Shown here: one piece after another, positions 48,145-59,900 of the stretch | How positions within the stretch are numbered: position 1 is the first letter of the stretch | How the letters are laid out: each line of letters starts with the position of its first letter | DNA from: Medicago truncatula | Lineage: Eukaryota > Streptophyta > Magnoliopsida > Fabales > Fabaceae | Assembly: GCF_003473485.1 (NCBI RefSeq) | Contig: NC_053045.1 | Location: 51,006,494-51,070,493 of the forward strand | Reading direction: 5' to 3' | DNA length: 64,000 nucleotides | Translations under genes and position numbers: made by a program | The notes under the pieces: generated by a model | Database searches by the model: none | Told to the model about the DNA's origin: nothing | Seen by the model: only the letters and a program-made list of their open reading frames with translations

Positions 48145-48480
48145 CAGGGCCGTCTTAACAAATTCATAGGCCCAATTTTAATTTTATAAAGGATGGATAA
48201 AAAACAAAAATCTGGACCCAAAAAAAATAAATAAGTTATTTTAAAAAAAAAAAAAATTAGAAATAACAATTTGGTGGGTCTTGAACACATGACTTCACAC
48301 TCAACAAAAAGTGACCATGCCACTAAAGCAAGCTGTACAAATTGAAATAATTTGCTTTTAATAGATATATAACCATTATTTTCGTGTCTTACATATAAAA
48401 ATAAATAAATAAATTTGGGCCCCAAAAAATTGGAGGCCCGGTGTCGTCGCCCAGCCTCGACAGGCTATGGGCCGGCCCTG
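48145..48480. mobile_element. hAT-type MITE, 336 bp, 8-bp TSD
   Basis: The ends are CAGGGCCGTC and, inverted, CAGGGCCGGC, typical of hAT termini. Eight-base flanks AGATTTAC (48137-48144) and AGATATAC (48481-48488) differ at one base. Internal GGCCC/GGGCC pairs extend the inverted repeat. Confidence 0.85.
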
Positions 48481-48509
48481 AGATATACCATACCAGATCG
48501 TATTTAAAA

Positions 48510-49400
48510 TAAACGAACCTCTAAAATCTTTAAATATCCCAACACAAATGGAAAGGTTATGTGATCCTCTCTAGATGCACCATCAGTATTGCATTTCAAG
48601 AGAGGGCTAATTAACTTGAGTCATATTCGGAACCGCCTTTTTCACGGATACAAGAGTGCTTATGTCCTTTAGACAAGTTTGTGGATTATAATACATCCTG
48701 CTTGATTTTGTTCAACATAATAGCAAGCTCGGTTTGTACATTGAATCTTGTTTCTGCCAAACCTAAGTAATAATGTTAATAATTGTTTACATAATTAAAT
48801 TGTCAGTTGAGTGCTCCATTTTCCATTCATTGTGAAAAGAAGACTAGTGATTGAAGTGTGGTCCAAGGGCCAATCAAGAAAAACAGAACAAATTTCAAAT
48901 GTGAAAAGCAAGTGAGCAATACAAAAAAAGATGGTGTTTGTGTCTTCAAAAGCATTGTTGCGATGGCTACAAAACCCTACAACAATACACTGCAGTGAAA
49001 CCCCTCTTCCTAAGGTTGTCATCAATAGGCAAAACATTGTGAATAATTTTCCAAATTACAAGTTTTAATATGATAAATCACAATAGACCGAATTTTCTTT
49101 CCTCAACCAACATGTTTATTATGAGAAAAATTTGCATTATATGCATCTTTGAAAAAGAGCTCTCCAGAGACGGGTATTCCAAACCATATGATTTATACGA
49201 ACCTTAATTCTATTGATGAGGATAGGATAGGTTAGGCAATAAATTAACCAATCAGGGGAAGACCAAGAGCCATTGTGAATGAAATTAGAGACCATGGCAG
49301 ACAAGTCACCTCCCATAGATTCAAGAATTTTCAATTCACCAACAAACACATTATCATTCCATTTGCCATTGCAAAATGATATAGAACTACCATCTTAAAT
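48510..49400 (-). pseudogene. LINE remnant: zf-RVT plus RNase H start, decayed
   Basis: Read 5' to 3' on the minus strand, the 49130-49400 part carries DGSSISFCNGKWN-like sequence (the GDGxxxxFW..W motif of plant LINE ORF2). Then 48785-49040 gives NVLPIDDNLRKRGF, the zf-RVT signature, with shifts, and EDTNTIFFCIAHLL. Last, near 48560-48590, LLKCNTDGASRED marks the beginning of the RNase H domain. The order is that of an intact ORF2 C-terminus, but frameshifts and stops interrupt it. Confidence 0.7.
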
Positions 49401-50049
49401 TTTCCAGGAGCTATCATTTTGAATTTAATCAAGAAATCTTTTTAAACTTGGCCACAAAGAAGAAGAAATGTAACTATTAATTAGCTTATAGTCTACCTAA
49501 ATCTGATCTACTTAATAGTCTACTCTTTCAAAAATATATATATTAATTTGTATCATAAAAACATTTTTCAAAAAATATAAATTGTATCATACAAACAATC
49601 AATTTGACAGAAGACAATGTCTCAAGTAAATTCTCTCTCAACAACTCATTTTCACGCAATCAACAATAGCCATCACATTAAGCATGCATAGGTGGGAAAT
49701 TTTTTAAATATTTTGAAAATTGGAGACCGAAACCAGGAATCTAAAAATAGTAGCCATTTGATATATCTTTCAAACTAAACTTGATCTAATGGTGTAAAAG
49801 TGCACAACCAACAGACCCTTCATCCAGAGAGTAAATGTTAAAAGACAACTACCTCTTGATGCAACATTATCCTGAAAAGCTGTAAATGAAATAAGACCAA
49901 CTTTTTACAATGACCGAAGTAACAGAAACCTCAGTGAAATGATTCTAGAAGAAAAATGTCAAGTAAAAGAGCAAATGGAAAGGACCATGTCAAACAATCC
50001 CAGATTATCCCATCTTCAATGGGAGGACTACATGCCCTGGGTAGTTTAG

Positions 50050-53000
50050 CTAGACATCTGGGGCAGAGGAATCAAATGATGGTAGAAGCCACCCCTTGGT
50101 CTTTGCATGCTCCACATAGAAAGCAAATTTTTCCTTGGCGTTTGGAATGTCCAGAGCCAGATCATCAAGACCCTCCTTAATCCGGGTGAATCCTTTAGTC
50201 AGCTGATTGGTGGTGATAAGACCTTCACTGAAGCACTCCTGCAGCAAATCTAGCATCCTATCATTCTTCTTCTCCATGGCCATAACCAAAGCTTTCTTCA
50301 CTACCTCATGGTTGAAGAAAGGCATCCCCAAGTCACGAATACACTGGCATGCTTCACCGACAACCCCGCCACTTTCATACTCCTCCAAGAGCTTTGTGAT
50401 CTTGTCCTTAGCATCCTCCACAGCCCATCCAGTTCCCCCGCCCCAGCATCTCAATAGCCTTTCACCTGCATGACGAGCAGAAGAGAGTGTTCGAGCCATA
50501 CGCACAGTTTCACTACCACTGCATTTTGGTGGTAGTCTGCTGCCAATTTCGTCCAAGTTCAATGGGGCAAGTACATCATCAATCACAGCCCGAGCTAAAA
50601 ACAGAGCAAGCTCATTTGAAGCATCCAGTATATCCAGCGTTGTATCTTCAGCATTTTCCAGAAGCATGACAAAACCATTAACAATATCCTCTGTTGAGAA
50701 TATCTCTATATGAAGTGCAGATAGCAGGACAGATGCCATTTCCTTTTCTCTGTTCTTTCGGTCCAAAGCAAGTGTTATTAACCTCTTCAAAAATATTGGG
50801 TTATACTCAGGTGCTCCAAGATCTTCTAGACTTCGAATGAGTTCAGGAATGTCATCAGAGAGAAAATACTCATGAATTATAGTTACAGCTTCCTTTTTGT
50901 ACTTCCTCACATTCTCATCTTCAACTTGGAATTCCCCATTTTCACCAGCTGGATTGTCAAAGGAAGCATCAAGCCATCCTTCAGAGATTGCCTTGGGGAC
51001 AAATGACTGAAACAAGGCTTTAGCTGATGGAATATCAAGAGCAAGATCATCTAGGCCTTCTTCCAATCGAGAAAACCCTTTCACCATTTGGCTGGAACTA
51101 ATCAGTCCTTCTGCTGCTGCTTCTTTTAACAGCTTCAACAGTAGAGGTTCTGCTGAAGGAATCTCCATGGCAAGTACCAGGGCCTTCTTCACAACCTCGT
51201 GATGGAAGAATGCAACTCCCAACTCACGTATACACCTACAAGCTTCAAGTGTCTCACCACTATCAACATATTCTTTAAGTAAATCAGCAATCTTTTTCTT
51301 CATTTCTTCAACAGTAATGTGAGTGCTACCACCCCATCGTCTTTCCACAAGTTCTGCATGGTGTGGAGCTGAGAGATAGCTCTTCTCAGCAGTCTGGACT
51401 ACCTGAGCTCCCTTGGAAGATTCCGGAAGAGCCTTCCTTGCCCTGGCAAGAAAGGCTGGTGGAAGAATATCATCAACAACAGCACGTGCCAGGAATAAAG
51501 CAAGGATGTCAACTGCATCCAGGATATCCACTGCAAGATCATCAGCAGATTCAATGAGCATAAAAAATCCATCCCTAATCTGTGTGGGACTAATGACATC
51601 AGCATACAGTGCTGAAAGCAGAACAGAAGCCATTTCTTTCTCCTTATCATGCCTATCCATTGCCATGGAAACAAGTCTCTTAATGAAGTATGGATAATAT
51701 TCACTTGAGCCAAGTTCTCTAAGGTCAGATGCTGCCAAATCAACATCCCCATTACTGAAGTATTCATCTATGAGGGATACCACTGCTTTCTTGAATTCAT
51801 CCAAGGGGTCAGTAACAGTAGTTCCAACCAGCTCATAGGGTTCCTATAAAACGCAAAAGTATGCAAATAGAACATGTTATATGCTTATTTATGTATTTCA
51901 TTTACAACAAGAGAAGGATAGAAAGGAAAAATAAAGCAGGCAACAGGTAAGCTAACAATATGGGTCTGTTTGGAAGATTGGAGGGGTGGGTGGGGGTGGA
52001 TTAGAGGGAAAGAGGGAGAAATCTACCATCTTTTTTTAAGATAGCTTGTAGAGAATGATAAATTAAAACTTGTAATTAATATATTTTTAGTTTTAAGAGT
52101 ATTATAACAACATAGAAACAGCCAACAAAATCAGAATGATCGAAAAATACTTCACCTCGCCACTATCGTAATTTGGATCATTGCGGTCTATGTGAGAATC
52201 AACTTCTGTGTCCAGCAATTTCCCCCAAGTGCCCTTACCACCAGCACCATCTGCATCCACAAGATGAACAATGTAGATTATTACCACATGAAGACCATTA
52301 TAAAAAACAATTGGTAAACAATGACAACACAATCACATATTAGCCCTGAATTTTGAAGGGGGGGAAAAAAATCAAACCTAGAAGCTTACCATTCCTCTCA
52401 AGTTTATGAAAATTATCCAAATAATATGTGTAAGTGAATTTACTAGAAATTTAGGTAAATTTACTCTTAAAACAATTGAAGTATCAGCCTAGTTTTGCAT
52501 TGATGTCCAGATCTGTACCTCATGATCAATAAGATTGGCTTCATGGAAGCAAAATCATTTTTGTTGGTAAGAGTGTTAACTAAAATAATCACAAATTACA
52601 CAGCTTTGCCTTCAGAAATAATGAATGGCTTTCCACCCTTGGGAATAATGGGAAGAAAGCAGCTCTCGTGTTCCAATACGACAAAATACCCATGTACCGA
52701 AAATGCAAATACGACAAAATACCCATGTACCAAAAAGGCATTTGTTCACAGATTACCGTTATATGTATAAATTATTTTCCTAAAAAGTGGTATCATATCT
52801 GGCTGGTTAAAACTTCAACCTATCGGCTCTAATTGATTGGGGAGGCTGATCGACTACAGCTAAATCATCATATAACAATAACATCAAATAATTCCACATT
52901 TATCAGAAACAATAACTGAGCAAACATTTAATCAAAAGGAAATATTTTCCATTGCAAAAAAAGGCATTAGCCGCAAAAGACGAAATAAAGTAATACTTAA

Positions 53001-53464
53001 AATTTTCTTATTGCAGCGATCAACCTAGTCCGGAATAAACTTCGAAAATCCTAATCTATCACCTATTCATCTAAATATATACTACATTATATTCCTTCTC
53101 AAACGTCTTTCTTCTAAAACCTTTTCAAGAAATCCAACAGCCCAAGCAAAAATACTACAGCTTACGAACGTAACAGCAATAACCACAGCATAGCATATAG
53201 AATCAATTCAAAATAAAATATCCAAAGAACACACAACTCACCCTTCTTAGCCCGCCCTAACTTTCCAGAATGCGACCGACGCACATGCCTCACAGCAATC
53301 CCAGCAGTCTGTGCCTTACCACCAGCAGGAGCTTTGATGTGATGATGATCAGCAAGCAATGTTGACGGCGACTTAGGCGATGTCGACAAATTCTCCGCAT
53401 TCTGACTCGCAATTTTCAACATTTCCCTCTGTCCTTCAGTCAAAAATCCCTCGTTCGACGCCAT
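50050..53464 (-). CDS. MA3-domain translation regulatory factor (MRF/ECIP1 family), 703 aa, 3 coding exons
   Basis: Exons 53464-53242, 52250-52156 and 51843-50050 (2112 nt, phases consistent). A 5' UTR intron (donor 53792, acceptor 53496) is also likely. The protein has four MA3 domains (about 120-235, 282-395, 419-535 and 580-695) and a Ser/Pro-rich N-terminus (NLSTSPKSPSTLLADHHH). MA3 domains bind eIF4A. In Arabidopsis four MRF genes (MRF1-4; MRF3 was also called ECIP1, an EIN2-C-terminus partner) act in TOR-dependent translational control under energy shortage. Each half repeats the same order: DEFKKAVVSLIDEYF then VEEMKKKIADLLKEY; YKKEAVTIIHEYF then VEDAKDKITKLLEEY. So the protein is a duplicated pair of MA3 tandems. 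Orthology to MRF2 (At3g48390) or MRF3 (At4g24800) cannot be decided by eye; both lie in the matching Arabidopsis segments. Confidence 0.95.
52673..52735. repeat. Short tandem duplication (~33-bp unit)
   Basis: AATACGACAAAATACCCATG occurs twice in succession, in MA3 gene intron 1 (52251-53241). Confidence 0.8.
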
Positions 53465-54040
53465 TTCCCCAACAACACAGACACGTCACGTTCACCTATC
53501 AATAACAGCATTAACATAAACTTCAGTTCAGTAAGATTCAACTTCCTAACAAAATCAATAACCGTTTCAATTAAAAATGAACACAATGCAAGATTCATAA
53601 GAAACCACAAGAAATAACAGAAATAATAAAATATCACTAGTGTCGTTTTACTTTCAAGAACAGACAAAACGACATGCGTATACATCAATCAAATCACACT
53701 AGCATAAAAAAAACAAATCCAAATCAAAGAAAAAAAAATAAAAAACATAACAAGAAACGCAAGAAAGATAAACAGCGATGAAAAATACGCACCAGTGATT
53801 CGAAAATGCAAATCGGAACAGGAATCTTCTGTGCTTGGCCCGGATCTCGAGCCAAGACAGGAGAAGAAAGTGGATTTTCCAAATCGGAAACTGCAACAGC
53901 GAAGCGAAGAGAAGAAGATCGAAACCCTAAACGGTGGTGTGAGAGAATCAAAGAGTGAGTGTTTTTTTTGTGAAAGTGATGAATCGGTGGAAAGGTAGAA
54001 GAAGAGAAATGGATGAGAATGAAGAGAAAAAAAATGGAGG

Positions 54041-54048
54041 TTTATATA
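54041..54048 (-). promoter_or_regulatory. Probable TATA box of the MA3 gene
   Basis: TATATAAA on the minus strand, followed on that strand by a CT-rich leader. It is about 250 bp upstream of the putative 5' UTR intron donor at 53792. Confidence 0.55.
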
Positions 54049-55703
54049 GGGAGGCTACGGTTAAAAGTACACGTCATTAGTCTGAGAGGGGTTTTCGGGT
54101 TTGGGCCTATTCTATCTTGCTATGATCATTGGTTTATGTGTACACGTGGCGGTGATGGTATAGGCTGAACCCGATCTATGTGATGTGCACTCTTTCTATG
54201 CTTTTATGTATATCTTTAACCTACTAGGACCATATTACATGTATATCCATTTCTAAATAGAAATGTAGAGTGCTATTTGTGTGAGGAAAAATAGAAATAG
54301 AGTTGTTGATCATAATAATATGTTTATAGCATGTTTGGATTCGTGCTTGTCAGTTAGATGTTACGTTCTGATGTATTTTTATCGTGGAATTTATGAAGCT
54401 GGTGTATGGAAATTTTACTGTGATTCTGTATAAATCAAAAGTTGATCATACAAACGTTTGATGTATGTGTATGCATGTTTGGATTCGTGTTTGTTAATCA
54501 AATGTCACGTTCTGATGCATTTTCACTATGAAATCTCTGAAGTTTCTATACGAAGCTTTTGCGTTGATGTGATATGTCATGATGATTTTGTATAAATCAG
54601 AGGTCGATATAGACGAATGATTCTCATTAGTTTACCGATTTTAAAAAGATGTGTTTTTATATCTTCTATTGAGATATTGAGAATCTCTCCTCTAACTTTC
54701 TCATACCGTGTAAAAAAGTTATTCATTCATGATTTTGCTCGTGCATGGAATGTTTCAACTAATTTATTACCTAATTAGTCTCGTCATTATTCAAGCATAG
54801 ACGGATTATACCGTACATTACCTTGATGAGCGGTTTATGATGGGTCAACGCTTAAAAGTCACTCAAAATATCAACGACACTTATGTCCCTTATTGGAAGT
54901 AGAAGTTAATTGTGACATTTTCTTCATGAGTGCAATGTTTATGATATTGATTAGAATTTCACAAAATCAAAGGAAACAGATATTAACTTTGAGACTATGA
55001 TATTTGTCTTTACTGTTGTTTATTAAAGGCGTTACTAATCTTGACATTGTCTCACTCGTTGGGACAATAAATAGTGCGAACTTCTTATTGCGCCCAATTG
55101 TATGTGATTTTCATGTGCTGATACACCGTTGAATTTGTCTTTAAAGTCAATTTATATGGGTTACTTTTTTGTGTATATTTTATTTATGAAACCTAACTAT
55201 GAATGCCTTAAATATTTTATTATTATTATTTACAAAAAATAGGCAAACTTCTAGCCATTAGATTATTTGATCTAAAAAATATAGGTTTCATATTACACAC
55301 TACTGCACCATAATGTCCAATGAATCATGGCCCAAAACAACATTTAGGAATTGTTATCCAATTCTCTTACAATTAGTCATCACGCCCCACTATCTCCACA
55401 AATTATATTTTCGCCTCTCATATTTTATAAATAAAATAATAATCAAAAGTACACTTCACCAAAATGAAATATATCTTAATTTTATCTTATCTTAATTATA
55501 TAAAAGGAATAAGGTTATATCATGAAACCCTAGCAAAATCATAAGCAAGTCCTTCAATTTTACATTGTTTTGTTGATTGACGTCAAAACTTTTAACATCT
55601 CAAAATAACAAAATGACAACTCTACCCTTCTTTGTCCTTCAGCGAAAAGACTCTGTCATTGTACCTTTGGGCGCCTAAAATGCATCTCAAGTGCTAAGAA
55701 TAA
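54049..55703. other. Intergenic between STICHEL-like 3' side and MA3 promoter
   Basis: A loose direct repeat of about 140 bp (GCATGTTTGGATTCGTGCTTG at 54329 and GCATGTTTGGATTCGTGTTTG near 54474, each followed by TGTTACGTTCTGATG-like or TGTCACGTTCTGATG sequence) may be a decayed TE end. No gene recognised. Confidence 0.45.
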
Positions 55704-56215
55704 TGCATGCAACTAGCTAAGTGTTACTCATGCAATGAATCAAGTGTCATGACTCACGAGGAATACATGCAGCAAGTCAAGTGTCAAGAGAAACACATGC
55801 AGCATGTCAGGTGTTACCCGTGCAATAAACCAAGTGTCATGACTCATGAGGAATACATGCAACAAGCCAAATGTCAAGAGGAATACTTACAATAAGTCAA
55901 GTGTTACCCATGCAATAATTGTCGTGACTCACGAGAAATACATGCAACAAGCCAAGTGTTAAGAGGAATACATACAACAAGCCAAATGTTACTCATGCAA
56001 TAAACCAAAGCAAGTATCGTGACTCATGATGAATACATGCAACAAGTCAAGTGTCAAGAATAATACATGCATCAATCAAGTGTTACCCATACAATAACCC
56101 AAATGTCACGAGGAATGCATGCAACAACCCAATTGTTATCCACGCAGTAAACCAGGTATCAAGAGGATTACATGCAACAAAGCAAATGTTATTCATGCAA
56201 TAAACATATCTCTTT
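55704..56215. repeat. Minisatellite, ~90-bp period, about five diverged copies
   Basis: GTCATGACTCACGAGGAATA-type units recur at 55746, 55836, 55921 (GTCGTGACTC) and about 56015. Each contains two or three ATGCAACAAGCCAAGTGT sub-units. The first two units stay open in frame with a 30-residue period (MTHEEYMQQ..KCQE), but later units contain stops. Confidence 0.85.
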
Positions 56216-56958
56216 CTTCTTCCCTCATGATTCTCATCCCTATTTCCTTTTCACGAACTCACCAAAACATTCGCTCTCTATGATCTCTTTTTTTTCTTCT
56301 GAAAAGGGTGTCTATCTTCTTACCTCTTCAATTACAACCTTCTATCTTTTTCTTATGGATCCTCTTTGCCCTCCCCTTTTGACCTAATATGTGTAGATCA
56401 AACAAAGATTTATATGATTTATAAATCAATTAGGCTTAAATGCTCTTTTGGTCCCTTAAGTATTTAATTTTGGTTCTTTAACTAAAAAAAAGATTGTTTG
56501 AGTATTTAAGCCAATTAATTATATACACCCATAAAATACATATCAAATATGATATACATGAACCCAAAGAAAGAAAGAAAAAAAAAACATGTTTGCAAGT
56601 AATGAAAGAAGCTGATAGTTTAAACACATTAGGTAGGATTTCTGGCAAAAGTTCTGATTTGGAGCTTCTAACAATATCAGTGTTCGCGTTATTTCACGCG
56701 AACACTGATTTCATCTAATCTAAAGTGTATCCAACCATGCACTAAATTCTGCCACCACTTCGAATGTAGATTTCAGCTAATTTTATCCAACTATCCTATG
56801 TAATAGTCACTGGCAGTGTTATGTTTGACATAAATTATAGCTAATGCTAAGATAATGATAAAAAAAATGCAAAAGAAGCCTAATATTCCTCATAAGCTTT
56901 GGTTCAGCTGTTAGAGTTATGGTTAAAAACGCAAGGTTCCTTATCATAGCTACAACTC
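56216..56958. other. Intergenic downstream of the STICHEL-like gene
   Basis: Contains an 80-bp MITE (56433-56512) and a perfect short hairpin, GTGTTCGCG/CGCGAACAC, at about 56681-56706. Otherwise nothing was recognised. Confidence 0.45.
56433..56512. mobile_element. Very short Mutator-type MITE, 80 bp
   Basis: The ends GGCTTAAATGCTC and (inverted) GGCTTAAATACTC pair almost perfectly. Nine-base flanks AATCAATTA (56424-56432) and AATTAATTA (56513-56521) differ at one base. Confidence 0.75.
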
Positions 56959-59900
56959 TCAATACATTTGAACTTGGGGATGGATAAAACAAAATTCCTT
57001 CTGTTTTGATGCATATGAAGAAGATAGTTTTTTATGAAGCCAGAGCGTTCGAGGAAAACAGTTAGAATGAGTATTTTCTAAATCAGCGGTTGATGATGCA
57101 AGATCTTCATAATTGCACTCTTCTTCCTTGACAGAATCATCTCTAGAAAATGAAATCCTTGGAGTCTCTTGATCTATTCTATTCAAAATTATTTTCCCTG
57201 AGCTTAGTAAATTCCCTTCACAGCTTCTAAGAGTTGTTACAAGCTCCATTCCATGGTAGGACTCAAGGGGAGGTACCCGGGATCCGCAATCAGAGGAGCG
57301 AGATAGAGTTCGGTCCATCATCATAGGCTTTTGAGAAGTGCAATCAGCATAGTCTGATTCACATCCTTGTTCATCGGATGATAATGATTTCCGAAGAATC
57401 CTGCGCGAACAATTGAAGAAATTGAAAGATGACCTCTTCAACCTAGCATACTTAGAATCTGTAGTACATGGAACATGGTTGATTCTGAGCTCAATGTTGC
57501 AACCCAATATGAACTGTAGGGAACTTGCAATTTGTTTCCATGACTTTTCAGCTCTAGCTACATAGACACGGTGGTGGAATTCCAACTCCACAGCTGCAAG
57601 ACCTGAAAATTGGAGTACATTTCATTCAATTAGTTGATAAAGTTGAGTAACAAAACTTAAATTTAAAATTTCAAACAAGTCCTTTTATCTTTTTTTCATG
57701 TCAAATTAGTCTTTTAGCTTTAAAATGTCTACATCATTAAACCAACTTTCATTCTTAATCCACTTATGTTACAAATTTGTGTACATGAACATTGAATAAT
57801 ATACTATAAGGAATACATCACCACTCAACACCATAATTAGACTTTCGTTGACTACAATGAGGTCACTTATGTTACTTATTTTGAAGAATTGAAGAGGTAG
57901 TTGATCTTTTTAAATGGTCAAGTAAGACTTTAGGTAACATGCATAGACGAAAGTGATGTTTGGTCCAACAATGTTGATGTTTTTAAACATAATAGAGGAC
58001 CAACTTTACATGAAACAAAAGACCATTTGAAACTTTAGATTAAGTTAAAGGAACTGTAGTGCAGTTTTGCTTAAATGATAAGAATATTTGTAAAGAAAGA
58101 CTTTTTAGTTTTACAAAGGAGGAATCCTAACAGCATACTTTTTCTTCTCATGTGGTCCCATTAAATAACCTAGCCAACTCTATTGGTGGGACCAACATAG
58201 GATTTCATTTAATAATAGTGTTGAAAAGAGAATGTCAAAATAGGAGTCATAAACATTTCCATCAACAAACACAAAAGACATTGACCATAAATAACAGTAG
58301 GTAGAGATTAAGACCATGCAAGAAATTGAAATGAAGGGAAACTTAGTCACAGGACTTAAACAGTGTACATAAAGTGTAATATGAACCTTGATTAATACAA
58401 ACTGAAGACAACTTCCCTTGCTTCCTGAGAAAAGCCTTGAGCCTTTTAGATTCACATATCTCTGTAGCTTTATACCATATACAATCCAATGTGGCTTTAT
58501 CATCATCCTGCACTTCTATTTTATATGACTTCTCAGCGCACTTACCTGTAGCAAGATGCTTTAAGCTTTCAGCTGTAGATGATGTACTGCATAAATCGCC
58601 ATCTGCAAACATTTGAAGATAAATTTAGAATGAGTGATTAAACAAGATCAATTGTCAAACTATTTCCATGTGCCGACGTGTGTTTGGCTTTCCGGAAAAT
58701 TGATTTTGATTGAATTGATTTTGGTCGAAAGTGAGTTAAAGACAGTGATTTATATTTAGTTACACTCGCAAAAGATGTAATATTTAGTGATTCATGTTTG
58801 AGAGGTTTGGATCAAGAGCTAGAAATCTTCGTTGTATAGTCAATCGGTTTTGAGGTTGAAATCAATTTTAGGGCTGAAAGCCAAACATAACTAATTTGCA
58901 GTCAAGCCGCATTTGACCAACCAAAACATGATTCTGGAGTGTTTGGAACCAAACATAAACGCGGGGAATTAAACATAAGAAACTGAGAAAGAAATCAAAC
59001 CTACCTCTATTGGATGCAGCTCTGATGCACAACTTGGAATCATTAGCATCCACAGATGAATATTCTAAAGAGCTTAACTGTAGAAGAGCTGCAGTGAACC
59101 ATGTTGTTTGATTCTTAGAAATTCTCAATTGCTTCTCCGTTTCAGAAAGTATTCTTAATGCATGACTAAGTTTCTGCATGCTTGATTCCGCTACTACGAT
59201 GAAGAAAAAAAATAACCAATCAGATAACAGAAAAATGACTGAAATGAAAGTCTAATAGCCCATATATACAAACATGTCCATGATAAGGTATTTAAAAGCC
59301 CTTACAAATATGTCTATCAGAAAATCTTCTTCTGATTTCAGAACCAGTAAGTTCACACTTCCCTGCAAGAATGTCCATAATAAGATTCGCTAGCTGAGAT
59401 ATAAGTTGTAAAGGATCTATCCTTGATCTCAACAGCTCCCGGGCTCTTATAACCGTATTTGAAGTGTCGGATGACAAAGACAGGTCCAGCAAATCAAGCA
59501 ATTCATCATCAGAAATGACCCCAGTCTGCAGAAAAACAAAGGGCAAGACTAAATGTTAAGGAATTATACATATACCTAATACTAATAAATAATGAAGAGT
59601 TTCCATGATATATATGCACAGAACAACGCATAAACTTACAAGTTCGTAGACTAAGGAAATTGTGATTTTTTTACCAAGCAAACTTAGCTGATCAAGCATC
59701 ATTTCTGCGTCCCTAAGAGAACCACATGATTTAGCAGCAATGAAATCCAAAGCATCTTGTTCGGACTCAAGACCTTCTTCAACGCAAATTCTTTTGAGTC
59801 TGCTAGCAATGTCAGCATCTTTAATCTTTGTAAAGTGATACCTTTGAGCTCGAGAAATCGCACTTCTTGGTAGCTTCTCCAAATCAGGAGTGATCATCAC

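Noticed and set aside
55707-55895. Small Cys-rich peptide gene
   Set aside because: It is the open part of a minisatellite, with no signal peptide, and later repeats contain stops. Kept only as a finding about the repeat.
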